Notes under the pieces: model-generated
The model's input: the letters and a program-made list of their open reading frames with translations, nothing else
The model's database searches: none
Told to the model about the DNA's origin: nothing
In this document: positions 1-9,338 of the stretch, in pieces
How positions within the stretch are numbered: position 1 is the stretch's first letter
Layout of the letters: each line of letters starts with the position of its first letter
Program-made: the position numbers and the translations under genes
NCBI GenBank assembly: GCA_045221575.1
Contig: JBGUWU010000019.1
Span: 1-64,000, forward strand
DNA from: Scybalousia_A sp045221575
GTDB taxonomy: Bacteria > Bacteroidota > Bacteroidia > Bacteroidales > P3
DNA length: 64,000 nucleotides
Direction: 5' to 3'

Positions 1-98
1 AAGTAAATATTATTGTCTTTGCAAAAACTTTACTTAAAACCACCGATTATTTTATGCAAAGTTAATAAAAATTTTTCAAATAAACAACTTTTTTTTCA

Positions 99-235
99 AA
101 TTAGTAATGAGAAATTAGAAATTAGAAATTGGGGTGGCTTCAAAGAAGACAGCCAAATTACTGCAAGAAATTACGGATTAACGCTTACAATCTTTTTAGT
201 TGCTATGCATAATTACTAATTTCTCATTACTAATT
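99..235. repeat. Palindromic mosaic repeat, copy 1
   Basis: The ends (99-118 and 216-235) form a perfect 20-bp inverted repeat built from AATTAG/GAAATTAG words. The interior holds module A (about 126-170, with GGGGTGGCTTC and AAGACAGCC) and a shortened module B (from GGATTAACG at about 175) without the GC-rich hairpin of the other copies. Further AATTAG-type words continue to about 262. The same modules recur at 2797-2961 and 45469-45649. No transposase lies nearby, so this looks like a non-autonomous or REP-like intergenic element. Confidence 0.8.
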
Positions 236-293
236 TCTAATTAGATGAAGATTTCTAATTAGATGAAATAATTTGCAGTATATTATTTTTTTG

Positions 294-301
294 TAAATTT
301 G
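294..301 (+). promoter_or_regulatory. Bacteroidota -7 box upstream of the 339-1709 gene
   Basis: TAAATTTG matches the Bacteroidota -7 consensus TAnnTTTG and lies 37 bases before the ATG at 339. It follows directly on the repeat-derived sequence. No clear -33 TTTG was found at the right spacing. Confidence 0.5.
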
Positions 302-338
302 TAGCGATAAACGAATGGATGTATTAAATTAAAGTTTT

Positions 339-1709
339 ATGAGAAGAAACATTATTACCTTAGTTTGTTTAGCATTATTCTTGCAAACAAATCTCTTTGC
401 ACAAATGCAAGGAATAATTTCGTATAGTAGTGAGCGACACTCAAGGGCGATTCAACCTTTTCCTAAAACTATTGTAGTTGAAAACTATACTAATGATACT
501 ATTATTACGTTATGCAGAGATGGTGGAATGTCTTATTTTTGCAAAACAGCTTTAAATAGTAGTCTTGTTGAGTATGGAATAATGCCACAAAATATAGATA
601 TCTTTGATTTTAAAATTTACAACTCAGAAATTATTATGTGTGGGAAAAACGCCAACAATAATTCAAATACAGGTTTTATTGGAGTTATTAACATTAATGA
701 CCTTTTTGCTGGAGTAGGTGTATTGCAATGTTATGAAGTAGGACATACTGATATCGTTTATGATATGGAATATTATACTGATGTAAATGGACATCTTAAA
801 GTAGCTACACTTGCTCAGACAAGGCCAAGTGGATACGCATTTGTAGATTATAATCTATCTACATCGTCTCACTATGTATATCCTACACAATATACTCTCT
901 ATCGCTTAACTCAAACAAAGAATTATATTGCTACTGTTTTTTCAGAACCAAATGCTACTGAGTTCGGAATAATGAGACATGATAAAAATAATGTTTTTAA
1001 TTATCAATCTGAAATATGGAGATTTGCTGGAGGATATGTATATTCTTCTTTTGGATTAAAACCAGAGGAAAGAGGAACTTATTTTTTAATTGAAAATATT
1101 GATAATACAGATGAAGTTTGTGTTGCTGCTACAGTAAAAGATCATCCTTTTTCTTTAGGAGGTGTTCCTATTGTTGTATATCATATAGATGTTAATACTT
1201 TGAATCTAAATAGTACACAAGTTATACAATCTTACGGGAAAACACATATTAAAGATATGGAATATATTCCATATGATGAAACATTGCACATTATAAACAA
1301 TACAGATGTATGTTATGTAGATAATGGAGATACAACTATAAGATATTCTATAGATGTTATTCATAAAGCTTTTGTATATCCTACTACTCTATCTTATCTT
1401 GCTGAAATAATTGTTCCTAATAATAGTCAAGAAAATGCTTATTGTATGAATAGCATTGTTAAATATACAGATAATCATTATATTATTGGAGGAAAATCAA
1501 GTACTTATTCCTCGTTATATTGGTTTGATAAAAATTATACTAATTTAAATGATTATTGTTATGAAATCTATGATATAAATGCTTATCTTTCAACTGCTAC
1601 ACCTATAGGTAATATAACCTATATAGGCTATATACATTCTAACAATATAACTCATATACCTTGCTTTGGAACAAATAATACATTTTGGTTTCTACAGTGT
1701 CTTGATTAA
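339..1709 (+). CDS. Secreted protein of unknown function
   Basis: A 456-aa protein that I do not recognise. The first 22 residues form a typical signal peptide (basic start, hydrophobic core, ending LFAQ), so export from the cytoplasm is expected. The rest is rich in Asn, Tyr, Thr and Ile with many short predicted strands. Phrases such as VYDMEYYTDV and IKDMEYIPYDE recur loosely, which could fit a beta-propeller-like fold, but this is only an impression. The C-terminus (ending WFLQCLD) lacks a T9SS sorting domain. It lies 22 bases upstream of a T9SS cargo gene and is probably cotranscribed with it, so it may be a partner of that protein. Function unknown. Confidence 0.7.
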   Translation: MRRNIITLVCLALFLQTNLFAQMQGIISYSSERHSRAIQPFPKTIVVENYTNDTIITLCRDGGMSYFCKTALNSSLVEYGIMPQNIDIFDFKIYNSEIIMCGKNANNNSNTGFIGVININDLFAGVGVLQCYEVGHTDIVYDMEYYTDVNGHLKVATLAQTRPSGYAFVDYNLSTSSHYVYPTQYTLYRLTQTKNYIATVFSEPNATEFGIMRHDKNNVFNYQSEIWRFAGGYVYSSFGLKPEERGTYFLIENIDNTDEVCVAATVKDHPFSLGGVPIVVYHIDVNTLNLNSTQVIQSYGKTHIKDMEYIPYDETLHIINNTDVCYVDNGDTTIRYSIDVIHKAFVYPTTLSYLAEIIVPNNSQENAYCMNSIVKYTDNHYIIGGKSSTYSSLYWFDKNYTNLNDYCYEIYDINAYLSTATPIGNITYIGYIHSNNITHIPCFGTNNTFWFLQCLD

Positions 1710-1731
1710 TTTATTTTAAATATATAAAACT

Positions 1732-2802
1732 ATGAAAAGAACAATTTTATTAATTGCTGTTATATGCAATGCAGTAATGGCATGCGGACAAAATGGAGGT
1801 AATTATAATTTAGATTCTATAAATCTAAGAAATTATGATACTCAGTATCTTTTACCTGAAATAATGAATAATTGTAATGAAATCAGTTTAGATGTACTAC
1901 CCAAAACTCCAACAGATTATAATAATGTCGTATTTAACAATGGTTATATCGGATTGCGCAATTCGATGAGTTTTGGGGATTTTATTGATATATATGAGTC
2001 ATGTAATTTATTGCCAGATTTTGCCCAGCCATATCGTACAGATACAAGTATAACTATTATTGGTTTATCTGGTTATTTACTAAACAATAATAAGGGCTTT
2101 GGAAGTAATGCATATTCTGACGTTTATGATACGAACTATAAATTTTATTTAGAGTTATGGGATTCTTCTCTTACAAATATTATAAGAAGTGTTGATGTTA
2201 CATATGAAGAATGGACAACAGGTCGAACACCTACTTACACCGAAGTTTTTTTTGATAATCCTGTAAATATTAATGGAAAATTTTATATTGTTTATCATAC
2301 TCCCGACTCTGTTCTTCATAATAATTATAAAAACTTCGATCTTATTGTTACCGTGTTTGCCACAATATTTTGTAATAATACGGTAGGTGATATGTATCCA
2401 TTACGGAGATATATCAATCATCAAGATTGGGAAGCTATTTGGGCAAATCAATATGATTTCAGCCAAGATGGTCTTATAACCATGCTTTATCTATTTCCTA
2501 TTCTAAGTGAATATAATCCAGATGCTGAAGAATGGCATGGAGTAGGATTAAATGAAACAAGAGATATTTCTAACTTTACTCATGTTTTTCCTAATCCAGC
2601 GAAAGAAGAGGTAAATATTAATTGCGGATATAAGATAAAGAGTCTGCAAGTATATGATGAACAAGGCAAAGTTCTATTAGAAAAAGAAGTTAATGCCTAT
2701 AACTATCAAATAAATCTCAACCCTCTTCCACAAGGAACATACTTTATAAAAGTAATAACCAATAGCGGACAAACCGTAAAAAAAATAATTCTTTCAAATT
2801 AG
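1732..2802 (+). CDS. T9SS cargo protein with C-terminal sorting domain
   Basis: A 356-aa exported protein with an N-terminal hydrophobic signal segment (residues 1-20). Residues 282-356 form a typical type A T9SS sorting domain: an FPNPA motif, then a predicted strand with LQVYDEQGKVL, then LPQGTYFIKV and a final KKIIL strand. Such domains direct proteins through the type IX system, after which PorU removes them and anchors the cargo on the cell surface. PorU and PorV are encoded at 11.5-16.1 kb. The region before the sorting domain (about 21-281) is not recognised. The TAG stop codon at 2800-2802 lies inside a copy of the palindromic repeat, so the repeat lies against the extreme end of the gene. 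Confidence 0.85.
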   Translation: MKRTILLIAVICNAVMACGQNGGNYNLDSINLRNYDTQYLLPEIMNNCNEISLDVLPKTPTDYNNVVFNNGYIGLRNSMSFGDFIDIYESCNLLPDFAQPYRTDTSITIIGLSGYLLNNNKGFGSNAYSDVYDTNYKFYLELWDSSLTNIIRSVDVTYEEWTTGRTPTYTEVFFDNPVNINGKFYIVYHTPDSVLHNNYKNFDLIVTVFATIFCNNTVGDMYPLRRYINHQDWEAIWANQYDFSQDGLITMLYLFPILSEYNPDAEEWHGVGLNETRDISNFTHVFPNPAKEEVNINCGYKIKSLQVYDEQGKVLLEKEVNAYNYQINLNPLPQGTYFIKVITNSGQTVKKIILSN

Positions 2803-2961
2803 AAATGAGTAATTAGAAATTAGAAATTGGGGGGGCTTCAAAGAAGACAGCCAAATTGCTTCAAGTAATTGCGGATTAACGATTACATTTTTACTCGCTA
2901 TGCGATACTGCCAGCAGGGGCTTCCCTGCAATTTCTAATTTCTAATTACTAATTTCTAATT
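2797..2961. repeat. Palindromic mosaic repeat, copy 2
   Basis: The 32-base left arm (2797-2828) and right arm (2930-2961) are inverted repeats matching at 31 of 32 positions. Inside lie module A (GGGGCTTC through AAGACAGCC, about 2829-2872) and a full module B (from GGATTAACG to the GC hairpin). The hairpin is GCAGGG (2914-2919), loop GCTT, CCCTGC (2924-2929). The left arm supplies the stop codon of the upstream gene. The element sits between convergent genes just before a bidirectional terminator. Confidence 0.85.
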
Positions 2962-2963
2962 AA

Positions 2964-2999
2964 AAAAAAGGTAGTTGCAAAACGCAACTACCTTTTTTA
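2964..2999. terminator. Bidirectional intrinsic terminator
   Basis: A 9-bp GC-containing stem (GGTAGTTGC at 2970-2978 and GCAACTACC at 2984-2992) with a 5-base loop. It is flanked by an A-run on the left and a T-run on the right, so it can end transcription in both directions. It separates the plus-strand cargo gene from the minus-strand gene, whose stop codon (2997-2999) lies in the T-run. Confidence 0.85.
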
Positions 3000-3254
3000 G
3001 TTTTTTCTTTTAAAGATTTTTTTAACTTTTTTAACTCCTTCTACTCCTAATATTGTAATGCCAGAATATTGAAAAGTTTTTGCAAGACCAAATAAAACAA
3101 CCCAAAGAACACTCTTAGCCTGCACACTTATAGGAAAAGTCATCTGAACAAAAGATAATATATAAAAAGGAATACATAAAAGCAAGACTATAACTCCTGT
3201 ACGAAAAGATAGTTTCTGTAAGTATGTTTTTAGTCTGTTTATTAGTTTCTTCAT
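2997..3254 (-). CDS. Small two-helix membrane protein
   Basis: An 85-aa basic protein with two predicted membrane helices (about residues 18-37 and 47-70) and a Lys/Arg-rich tail ending VKKVKKIFKRKN. It resembles the small membrane proteins annotated in Bacteroidota as 'transporter suffix domain-containing', which share an ILGVEGVKK-like end, but I could not confirm this. It lies 23 bases downstream of the nucleoid-associated protein gene and is probably the last gene of that operon. Function unknown. Confidence 0.65.
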   Translation of the reverse strand: MKKLINRLKTYLQKLSFRTGVIVLLLCIPFYILSFVQMTFPISVQAKSVLWVVLFGLAKTFQYSGITILGVEGVKKVKKIFKRKN

Positions 3255-3277
3255 CTTTAGTAGATATGATTTAGTTC

Positions 3278-4324
3278 TTAGGCTTCTTTTTCAAAGTAGA
3301 ACTTATAGTATCGCAAGCCTTTCTCTTGATCTTCGCCTATCTCTACCCTGTCTCTCTTGCCGTGAATATAAATGGTGAAGTTCTTATCTAATTTGATAAC
3401 ACTTCTAAGATAACGCGATGCTTTCTTTAATGCTTCTTCATTAAGAATAAAACTATCGTCAAGACTCATATCATATTCCTTTTCGTAAGCACCTTTATAT
3501 ATTCTAAACTTATTTTTAAGGTCTTCGTTCTCCATAACCTTGTCAGAGAAATTATCGGTATCAAAGTTCTTGTTCTCTTTAAAGTATGCTGAAGTTTTGT
3601 TAAGTATCTCAGCTTGGTCTGCCTTAGTCATCTCATATTCTTGTGGAAGATAATCAACAACAAAGTTTTTACAAAGAGAAAGCATATTCTCAGTTTGAAA
3701 GAAAGAGTCTTGTCTTTGACGTAAAGAAAGAAAATCATCAATCCAATAAACAGCCTCATTACCTTTGGAAACATTATCTACAACAGCAACAACAAACCCC
3801 TCTTCCCTATCTTTATTAAAGACTATACAACCTTTGTCTAATTTATTAATATTTATTCCATTGTCCTGTTCTATGTCAAAGTTATCTCCTTGAGGGAAGA
3901 CTTTTATGTATGTCTCTTTATTCTCGCTTTTAAAGATACCTACAGCATCAACAATTTCTCCGTCTAAGTAGCATTGTGTCATATAAGTAACATATAACTC
4001 ACCACTCTTTATATTTGGATGAACAGAAACATCGTAAAGATGTTGAGCTATGTTGCAACTCTCTTCATAAAGGTTAGTCTTAGGATCATCAAAGATATTA
4101 CATATACAGTTATACATACCATTGAAACCAACATCAGCATCATTGCTGAAGACATAGTACTGACTACCTTTGAATGGTGTAGTAAAATATTTCAAAAGCA
4201 AAGAAGATATATCACTATTCAAGATAAAAGGAGTAGAAGAAAGATTAAGCAACTCTCCATTTGCTTTGTTGCCAACTTTATGCAGTACTAAGCGTTCCAA
4301 TACTGCATCTTCGCACGTCATCAT
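3278..4324 (-). CDS. Nucleoid-associated protein, NdpA/YejK (37-kDa) family
   Basis: A 348-aa cytoplasmic protein matching the 37-kDa nucleoid-associated family (PF04245; E. coli YejK is 335 aa). Family-like features include the opening about the protein's own status, the central GIFKSENKETYIKVF stretch, the KGCIVFNK segment, and the C-terminal half with KFRIYKGAYEKEYD and a final beta region. YejK binds DNA and co-isolates with the nucleoid; its exact role is unclear. The gene follows the TonB-dependent receptor gene by 22 bases and precedes the small membrane protein gene by 23, suggesting one transcript. Start ATG at 4324; the second residue is also Met. Confidence 0.75.
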   Translation of the reverse strand: MMTCEDAVLERLVLHKVGNKANGELLNLSSTPFILNSDISSLLLKYFTTPFKGSQYYVFSNDADVGFNGMYNCICNIFDDPKTNLYEESCNIAQHLYDVSVHPNIKSGELYVTYMTQCYLDGEIVDAVGIFKSENKETYIKVFPQGDNFDIEQDNGININKLDKGCIVFNKDREEGFVVAVVDNVSKGNEAVYWIDDFLSLRQRQDSFFQTENMLSLCKNFVVDYLPQEYEMTKADQAEILNKTSAYFKENKNFDTDNFSDKVMENEDLKNKFRIYKGAYEKEYDMSLDDSFILNEEALKKASRYLRSVIKLDKNFTIYIHGKRDRVEIGEDQEKGLRYYKFYFEKEA

Positions 4325-4346
4325 AGTTATATATGTTTTTTGTTTA

Positions 4347-6644
4347 TCAGAATTTTAATGTCATACCCAAAGAAGGCATAATCGGAAGTTGATCTATACG
4401 TTCAGATGTTATTCTATCATAGTAGAACATATTGTTACGATTATACACATTAGTAACAGAAACATTTAGTTCTAAGATAGAATGGTTAAACACATTGAAA
4501 CGTTTTTTTGCAGATATATCCAAACGATGGTAAGCAGGCAGACGTTGAGAGTTAAGAGAACCATATATTGTTTGAAGTTCTCCATTAGCAGTAGTGTAGT
4601 CAAAATCAAGAGAAGAGATAGGAAGATATTCAACAAAACCTTGAGTTCCTGTAAAAGGAAAACCTGAACCATAGTTCCAACGAGCTGATAGTTCAAAGCT
4701 TCTATCTAAACCAAATTGATAAGAGACAAGAACATTGATATTATGTCTTCTATCGTAGTGAGGACTATAGGTCATAAACTCATTCTCTCTTTCTACTTTT
4801 CCATAAGAGTATATTGCCCAAAGATAAAATCTGCCATCAGAATACAAAAGACTAATATCTCCTCCGTATGCTGTACCTTCTTCTATTGCGAATGTTTTAG
4901 TAAGATATTCAGGTAAGTCAGAATTAAGAGCTGTGTTATCATAAAGTTTATCTCTATTTACTGAAATAAGATTAGTCATTGTTTTGTAATAAACTTCTGC
5001 ATTAAGAGTAAGATGTCTTACTATATCCCACTCTATTCCAAAGATAAAATGATTGGACTTTTCTACATAATGGTTTATCTCTTCGCCTCTAAACGTTGAG
5101 ACAACACCTCCGTATAAGTCTGGGCCTGTAGTAAGGAAGCCAGTGAAAAGATTTACAATATCTCTATCACTCTTAGTATCTATAAAACTTTGAGAATACA
5201 TTCCACCTGCTGCTTTGAAACGGAAATTATCAGTAAGATTGTATTTCAATGATAGTTTAGGCTCTACAAGCATTTCATCTAAGGAAACATAATAAGATAA
5301 TCTTACGCTTGGTTCGTATAATAACTTACCCCAAAAGCCTTTGAAAGAAACGAAAGCACCCATATCGGTAGAGTTATCCACTTGTTCTTCTGTCATAGAA
5401 GAGAATAAAGAAGTAGTTTTATTGGCTATCATTTCCAGACCATATTTTAATTGGTTCTTATCATAGAAAGAAGTTGAAGTAAGCATACCTGAGAAAGAAC
5501 CTATCTTACTATTTTGTTTGCCTTCAAAAGTAGAAGCCTCCATATTCATCTCATAAGCAGAGTATGCAAAAGTTCCCTCAACTAAAGAAGAACTACCAGG
5601 AGGAAGAAGTATAAAGTTTGCTCCAAAGCCAAGATTTTTCCAATTAAAATCTGCTACATTTCTATAACCTTTTACATCATCAGTAAAGTTGAATCCAAAA
5701 ATATTTAATTTACTACCCTCTTTACTAACAAGTGTCATCTTTCCATAAATATCAAAAAAATCGTATGGCAACTCATTATCAACATAACTATATAAAGATT
5801 TTGAAGTAGATGAAAGATAAGACTTCTTCGCATTCAAAAGATAAGAAAGAGCATAAGAACGTTCTTCTGCATCTTTGATAATAGGACCTTCTACTGTAGC
5901 AGATGCTCCAAAGGTAGAAAAAGAAATCTTACCTGAAGTTTGTTTTTTGTTACCATCTTTAGTAGATATATCTATAACAGAGGAAAGTCTGCCTCCATAC
6001 TGTGCATTAAATCCTCCTGTATAAACATCTGCTTTACGAATTATATCTGTTTCAAATACTGAAAAGATACCAATAGAATGAAATGGATTATAAACAACCA
6101 TTCCATCTAAAAGAACTTTATTTTGAATAGCAGAACCACCACGAATATATAACTGTCCGCCTTGGTCTCCTGAAGAAACAACACCAGGCAACACTTGAAT
6201 ATATTGTGCTATATCAGCTTGTCCTCCTATTGACGGTATTTTATAAATATCTGATGCTGTTATTTTTTTCACAGACACTTGACTTTCTATTCGTGCAGCT
6301 TCTTTATTACCATGCACTTCTACTGCTTCAAGTTGTTGTGCCATTGGTTTAAGCTCTATCTTAAGGTTTATGGAAGAAGATGCTACATTAACATTAAAAA
6401 TAGTATCCTTAAAGCCCAAACACTGTACTTTTAAAGTATAGTTACCTTGCTTCACCTTATTGATAACAAAATATCCATTATCATCTGTACTTGCTCCAAG
6501 AGTTGTATTTTCTAATAAAACATTAGCAAACAAAATAGGCTCACCATTAGATTTATCATACACAAAACCTTTTATTGTTCCACTTTGTGAATAAGCAGCA
6601 AATGAAACAAAACACAAAACAACAGTTAATATATATTTCTTCAT
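4347..6644 (-). CDS. TonB-dependent outer-membrane receptor
   Basis: A 765-aa outer-membrane transporter. A signal peptide (residues 1-19, ending AAYSQ) is followed by a carboxypeptidase-regulatory-like domain (about 22-110, GTIKGFVYDKSNGEPI), a plug domain (about 115-235, with IQVLPGVVS, QLYIRGGS and LLDGMVVYNPFH) and a beta-barrel to the C-terminal Phe (MTLKF). It is not a SusC-type receptor: it lacks the very long SusC length and there is no SusD gene nearby. The substrate cannot be told from the sequence. The upstream neighbour is holA, 37 bases away, an unrelated function that may share a promoter. Confidence 0.9.
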   Translation of the reverse strand: MKKYILTVVLCFVSFAAYSQSGTIKGFVYDKSNGEPILFANVLLENTTLGASTDDNGYFVINKVKQGNYTLKVQCLGFKDTIFNVNVASSSINLKIELKPMAQQLEAVEVHGNKEAARIESQVSVKKITASDIYKIPSIGGQADIAQYIQVLPGVVSSGDQGGQLYIRGGSAIQNKVLLDGMVVYNPFHSIGIFSVFETDIIRKADVYTGGFNAQYGGRLSSVIDISTKDGNKKQTSGKISFSTFGASATVEGPIIKDAEERSYALSYLLNAKKSYLSSTSKSLYSYVDNELPYDFFDIYGKMTLVSKEGSKLNIFGFNFTDDVKGYRNVADFNWKNLGFGANFILLPPGSSSLVEGTFAYSAYEMNMEASTFEGKQNSKIGSFSGMLTSTSFYDKNQLKYGLEMIANKTTSLFSSMTEEQVDNSTDMGAFVSFKGFWGKLLYEPSVRLSYYVSLDEMLVEPKLSLKYNLTDNFRFKAAGGMYSQSFIDTKSDRDIVNLFTGFLTTGPDLYGGVVSTFRGEEINHYVEKSNHFIFGIEWDIVRHLTLNAEVYYKTMTNLISVNRDKLYDNTALNSDLPEYLTKTFAIEEGTAYGGDISLLYSDGRFYLWAIYSYGKVERENEFMTYSPHYDRRHNINVLVSYQFGLDRSFELSARWNYGSGFPFTGTQGFVEYLPISSLDFDYTTANGELQTIYGSLNSQRLPAYHRLDISAKKRFNVFNHSILELNVSVTNVYNRNNMFYYDRITSERIDQLPIMPSLGMTLKF

Positions 6645-6681
6645 AGTAGTTATTTTATTCTTTTTAGCAATATTTTACCTT

Positions 6682-7704
6682 TTAATGTAATATTTTAAAA
6701 ATAAATTCTTTCAACAGTTCTCCATCTTCAGAAAGAGGAGAAATATCCATACCTTTTGTTTTTAAATCATATTCGTCAAACAATGCAATAATCTCAAAAA
6801 GTTTTGACATAGGGTAATTATTTATGGCAGTCATATAATCTCTCACCATATATGGAGTAGTGTGAAGAGCCTGTGCTACAGCTTGAGAAGTACAAGGCTG
6901 TGTTTGAGAGGCAACAAGAGTTTTAGTAAAGAACGAAAACAAAATAGAGATAACCATTTGTATTGGATTTTCTTTTGGATTCTTAGAAAAGTAATCTATT
7001 ATTTGATTACATTTTAGAATATCTTTGCGAGCTAAATACTTCTGTAATTCAAAAACATTATAATCCTTACTCATACCTATATAATTATAGACATCATCAA
7101 GAGTTATATGCTTTGTTTCCTTAATATTTAGTTGCATCTTAGATATTTCATTAGCTATCTTCTGCAAGTCTGTCCCTAATTTATCAACCAAAACATTTAT
7201 TATCCGCTCGTCATAAGTATAACCACTATCTTTTATGTATGATGCAATCCATGCTCCAACCTTATCTTCATACAATTTTTTACTCTCAAAAACAACACCA
7301 CCATTCTTTGTAAGAAGATTTTTCATCTTAACACTTGGAAATGTTTTGTTCTTGTAGCATATCACAAAGCAAGTTGTACTTTGTGGCTGAGAGAAATAAA
7401 CGTCCATTTTTCCCCATTCCCTTTTATCTATCATCTGAGCTTCTTTGAGAATTACAAGACGCTTATCTGACATCAAAGGATATTGTCTTAAAAAAGGAAT
7501 TAGCAGATTTGCATTAGCTTCTTTACCATATATGATATTGAAGTTAAAATCTTTTGCATCATTATCTATAACCTTATCTTCAAACTCTTTTGCCAGCACA
7601 TCTATATAATAAGATTCCTCTCCTAAAAGCAAATAAATAGGAGCAAGGTTACCCTTGGTTATATTATCTTTGACTTGCTTAAAAGTTACAGATGATGTTG
7701 CCAT
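6682..7704 (-). CDS. holA: DNA polymerase III subunit delta
   Basis: A 340-aa protein of the length usual for the clamp-loader delta subunit, which opens the sliding clamp during replication. It shows the family opening (YLLLGEESYYIDVLAKEF), the following strand-helix pattern (YPLMSDKRLVILKEAQMI), a degenerate P-loop ATPase core without Walker A, and the C-terminal helical collar (MVISILFSFFTKTL). A hairpin terminator at 7724-7765 separates it from gldK upstream, so it should start its own transcript, which probably continues into the receptor gene. Confidence 0.9.
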   Translation of the reverse strand: MATSSVTFKQVKDNITKGNLAPIYLLLGEESYYIDVLAKEFEDKVIDNDAKDFNFNIIYGKEANANLLIPFLRQYPLMSDKRLVILKEAQMIDKREWGKMDVYFSQPQSTTCFVICYKNKTFPSVKMKNLLTKNGGVVFESKKLYEDKVGAWIASYIKDSGYTYDERIINVLVDKLGTDLQKIANEISKMQLNIKETKHITLDDVYNYIGMSKDYNVFELQKYLARKDILKCNQIIDYFSKNPKENPIQMVISILFSFFTKTLVASQTQPCTSQAVAQALHTTPYMVRDYMTAINNYPMSKLFEIIALFDEYDLKTKGMDISPLSEDGELLKEFIFKILH

Positions 7705-7723
7705 TATTTTTCTTCATAATAAG

Positions 7724-7765
7724 AAAATCCTGTGTAAGTTTTTTCCCAAAGAAACACAGGATTTT
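7724..7765 (-). terminator. Hairpin terminator after gldK
   Basis: A 12-bp perfect stem, AAAATCCTGTGT (7724-7735) with ACACAGGATTTT (7754-7765), and an 18-base loop. It lies 26 bases beyond the gldK stop codon on the minus strand. The T-tract is only four bases and part of the stem, so termination may be incomplete. Confidence 0.6.
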
Positions 7766-7790
7766 CCAAAAATATTTAAGTTAATTAAAT

Positions 7791-9338
7791 CTATCTTTTC
7801 ATTTCTCTTGAACCCATTCTATCCATAGCACAACGGAAACCTATCCATTCTGTCTTTTGATCTTGAGCCAAGAATCGTTTTTCACCTGGTGATAAATATA
7901 GTGCTTTATCTTTCCAACTTCCACCTTTTACTACTCTAACCTTATCGTTAATCATGGAAGTTTTACCATATTCATACATACCATTTGTTTCAGATTCTTT
8001 ATTTAATACTTCTTCCTCTTCTTCTTCAGTTGTTGTAACTTCTTCCTCTTCTTCACCTTCTTCTCCTACAGAAGATTTCCAATCATTACCTGCTACTATT
8101 TGAGAAGCTAAATCTCCGTCTAAGTAGTTAATATTATCAGATTGACGATAGTTTCTTCTATTAATATTGTCTTCAACTGTTACTTCTCTGTAAGTTATTC
8201 TTCCCAATGAGTCTTTCTCTGCTATCATTCCATCAGAATCAAGAACTTTTGTAATATAAACATTACCTCTATATGGATTAATGTCACCTGCATCTTCTGG
8301 AGTATTTGGTCTATAAACGTCCATAACCCATTCTGCTACGTTTCCGGCCATATTATATAGGCCATAATCATTAGGGAAGTAGTAATCTACAGGAGCAGTA
8401 TATTCCCAATGGTCATTTAATGCACTTGCAACACCCATAGCATCACCTCTTGAACGTTTGAAGTTAGCAAGCATTTCACCATAATATTTCTTTTGATCTG
8501 TACGTACTACATGACCATTCCAAGGATATATTCTTCTTTCTAATATACGACCTTCTTTTGTTGTGTTTCCAATAAGGCCTAATGCAGCATATTCCCATTC
8601 TGCTTCGGTTGGAAGTCTAAACTTAGGATATAATATTCCGTCAGACATATTTACTTTTCTTACTCCCTCAGAATTAGGATTAAGATCAGCAAGCTCTTTC
8701 TTTACATATCCTTCGTATTGTCCTGCAAGATAAGCATCTGTTGTAAAAACATTATCACCTTGTTGGTCTGGGTCCATTTCTAAAATACCTGCATCAATCA
8801 ATGCTTTTTCATTCAGACGGTCTGTTCTCCAATCACAGTAGTTGTTTGCTTGAATCCAACTAACACCAACAACAGGATAATCAGCCCAAGAAGGATAACG
8901 GAAATAATATTCTACCATTGGTTCATTGTAAGTTAATTTACTTCTCCATACTAATGTATCTGGTAGATTTGATTGATAATACTCTGGGTAATCAGTATAA
9001 ACTCTTTGAATCCAATATAAGAACTCTCTATATGCAAGATTAGTTATCTCACATTCATCCATATAAAAAGAAGATACAGTTACTTTATGAGGAGTATTAT
9101 CCCACTCATATTTTACGTTATCTGTAGTTCTTCCCATAATAAAAGCACCACCTTCAATAAACACTGTTCCTGGAGGGGTTTGTTGTTCCATATTCTTAGC
9201 AGACTCAAAGCCACCCCATTTTGAATCATCATAGTTCCAACCTGTAGTAGCTGATTTCTTCTTACCTGAACAAGCAAATAACAACGTAGCAACCGCTACT
9301 ATCATCACTAATTTACCAACAATTGATACTGTTTTCAT
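7791..9338 (-). CDS. gldK: T9SS lipoprotein GldK/PorK
   Basis: GldK (PorK) forms, with GldN, the periplasmic ring of the type IX secretion system beneath the outer membrane. The chosen ATG at 9338 gives 515 aa and puts a lipoprotein signal at the start (MKTVSIVGK..LLFAC; lipidated Cys about residue 23); the longer frame to 9404 would bury it. The rest is a formylglycine-generating-enzyme-like domain (GTVFIEGGAFIMG; FRLPTEAEWEYAALG; MAGNVAEWVMDVY; VRVVKGGSW; WIGFRCAMDR), as in known GldK proteins. Residues about 425-450 are an unusual Glu-rich, Thr-containing insertion within this domain. It lies directly after porP and ends at a hairpin; gldLMN are far away at 55.9-59.4 kb. Confidence 0.93.
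   Translation of the reverse strand: MKTVSIVGKLVMIVAVATLLFACSGKKKSATTGWNYDDSKWGGFESAKNMEQQTPPGTVFIEGGAFIMGRTTDNVKYEWDNTPHKVTVSSFYMDECEITNLAYREFLYWIQRVYTDYPEYYQSNLPDTLVWRSKLTYNEPMVEYYFRYPSWADYPVVGVSWIQANNYCDWRTDRLNEKALIDAGILEMDPDQQGDNVFTTDAYLAGQYEGYVKKELADLNPNSEGVRKVNMSDGILYPKFRLPTEAEWEYAALGLIGNTTKEGRILERRIYPWNGHVVRTDQKKYYGEMLANFKRSRGDAMGVASALNDHWEYTAPVDYYFPNDYGLYNMAGNVAEWVMDVYRPNTPEDAGDINPYRGNVYITKVLDSDGMIAEKDSLGRITYREVTVEDNINRRNYRQSDNINYLDGDLASQIVAGNDWKSSVGEEGEEEEEVTTTEEEEEEVLNKESETNGMYEYGKTSMINDKVRVVKGGSWKDKALYLSPGEKRFLAQDQKTEWIGFRCAMDRMGSREMKR

Noticed and set aside
13..219. A 68-aa open frame at the left edge
   Set aside because: It runs through palindromic repeat copy 1; the corresponding frame is not kept in copies 2 and 3.
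339..1709. T9SS sorting domain in the first secreted protein
   Set aside because: The C-terminus (FGTNNTFWFLQCLD) lacks the FPNP, GxYxxKV and final basic strand motifs seen in its neighbour.
4347..6644. SusC-type glycan utilisation locus
   Set aside because: Neither receptor has a SusD partner, glycoside hydrolase or sensor nearby, and the lengths (765 and 855 aa) are below typical SusC size.
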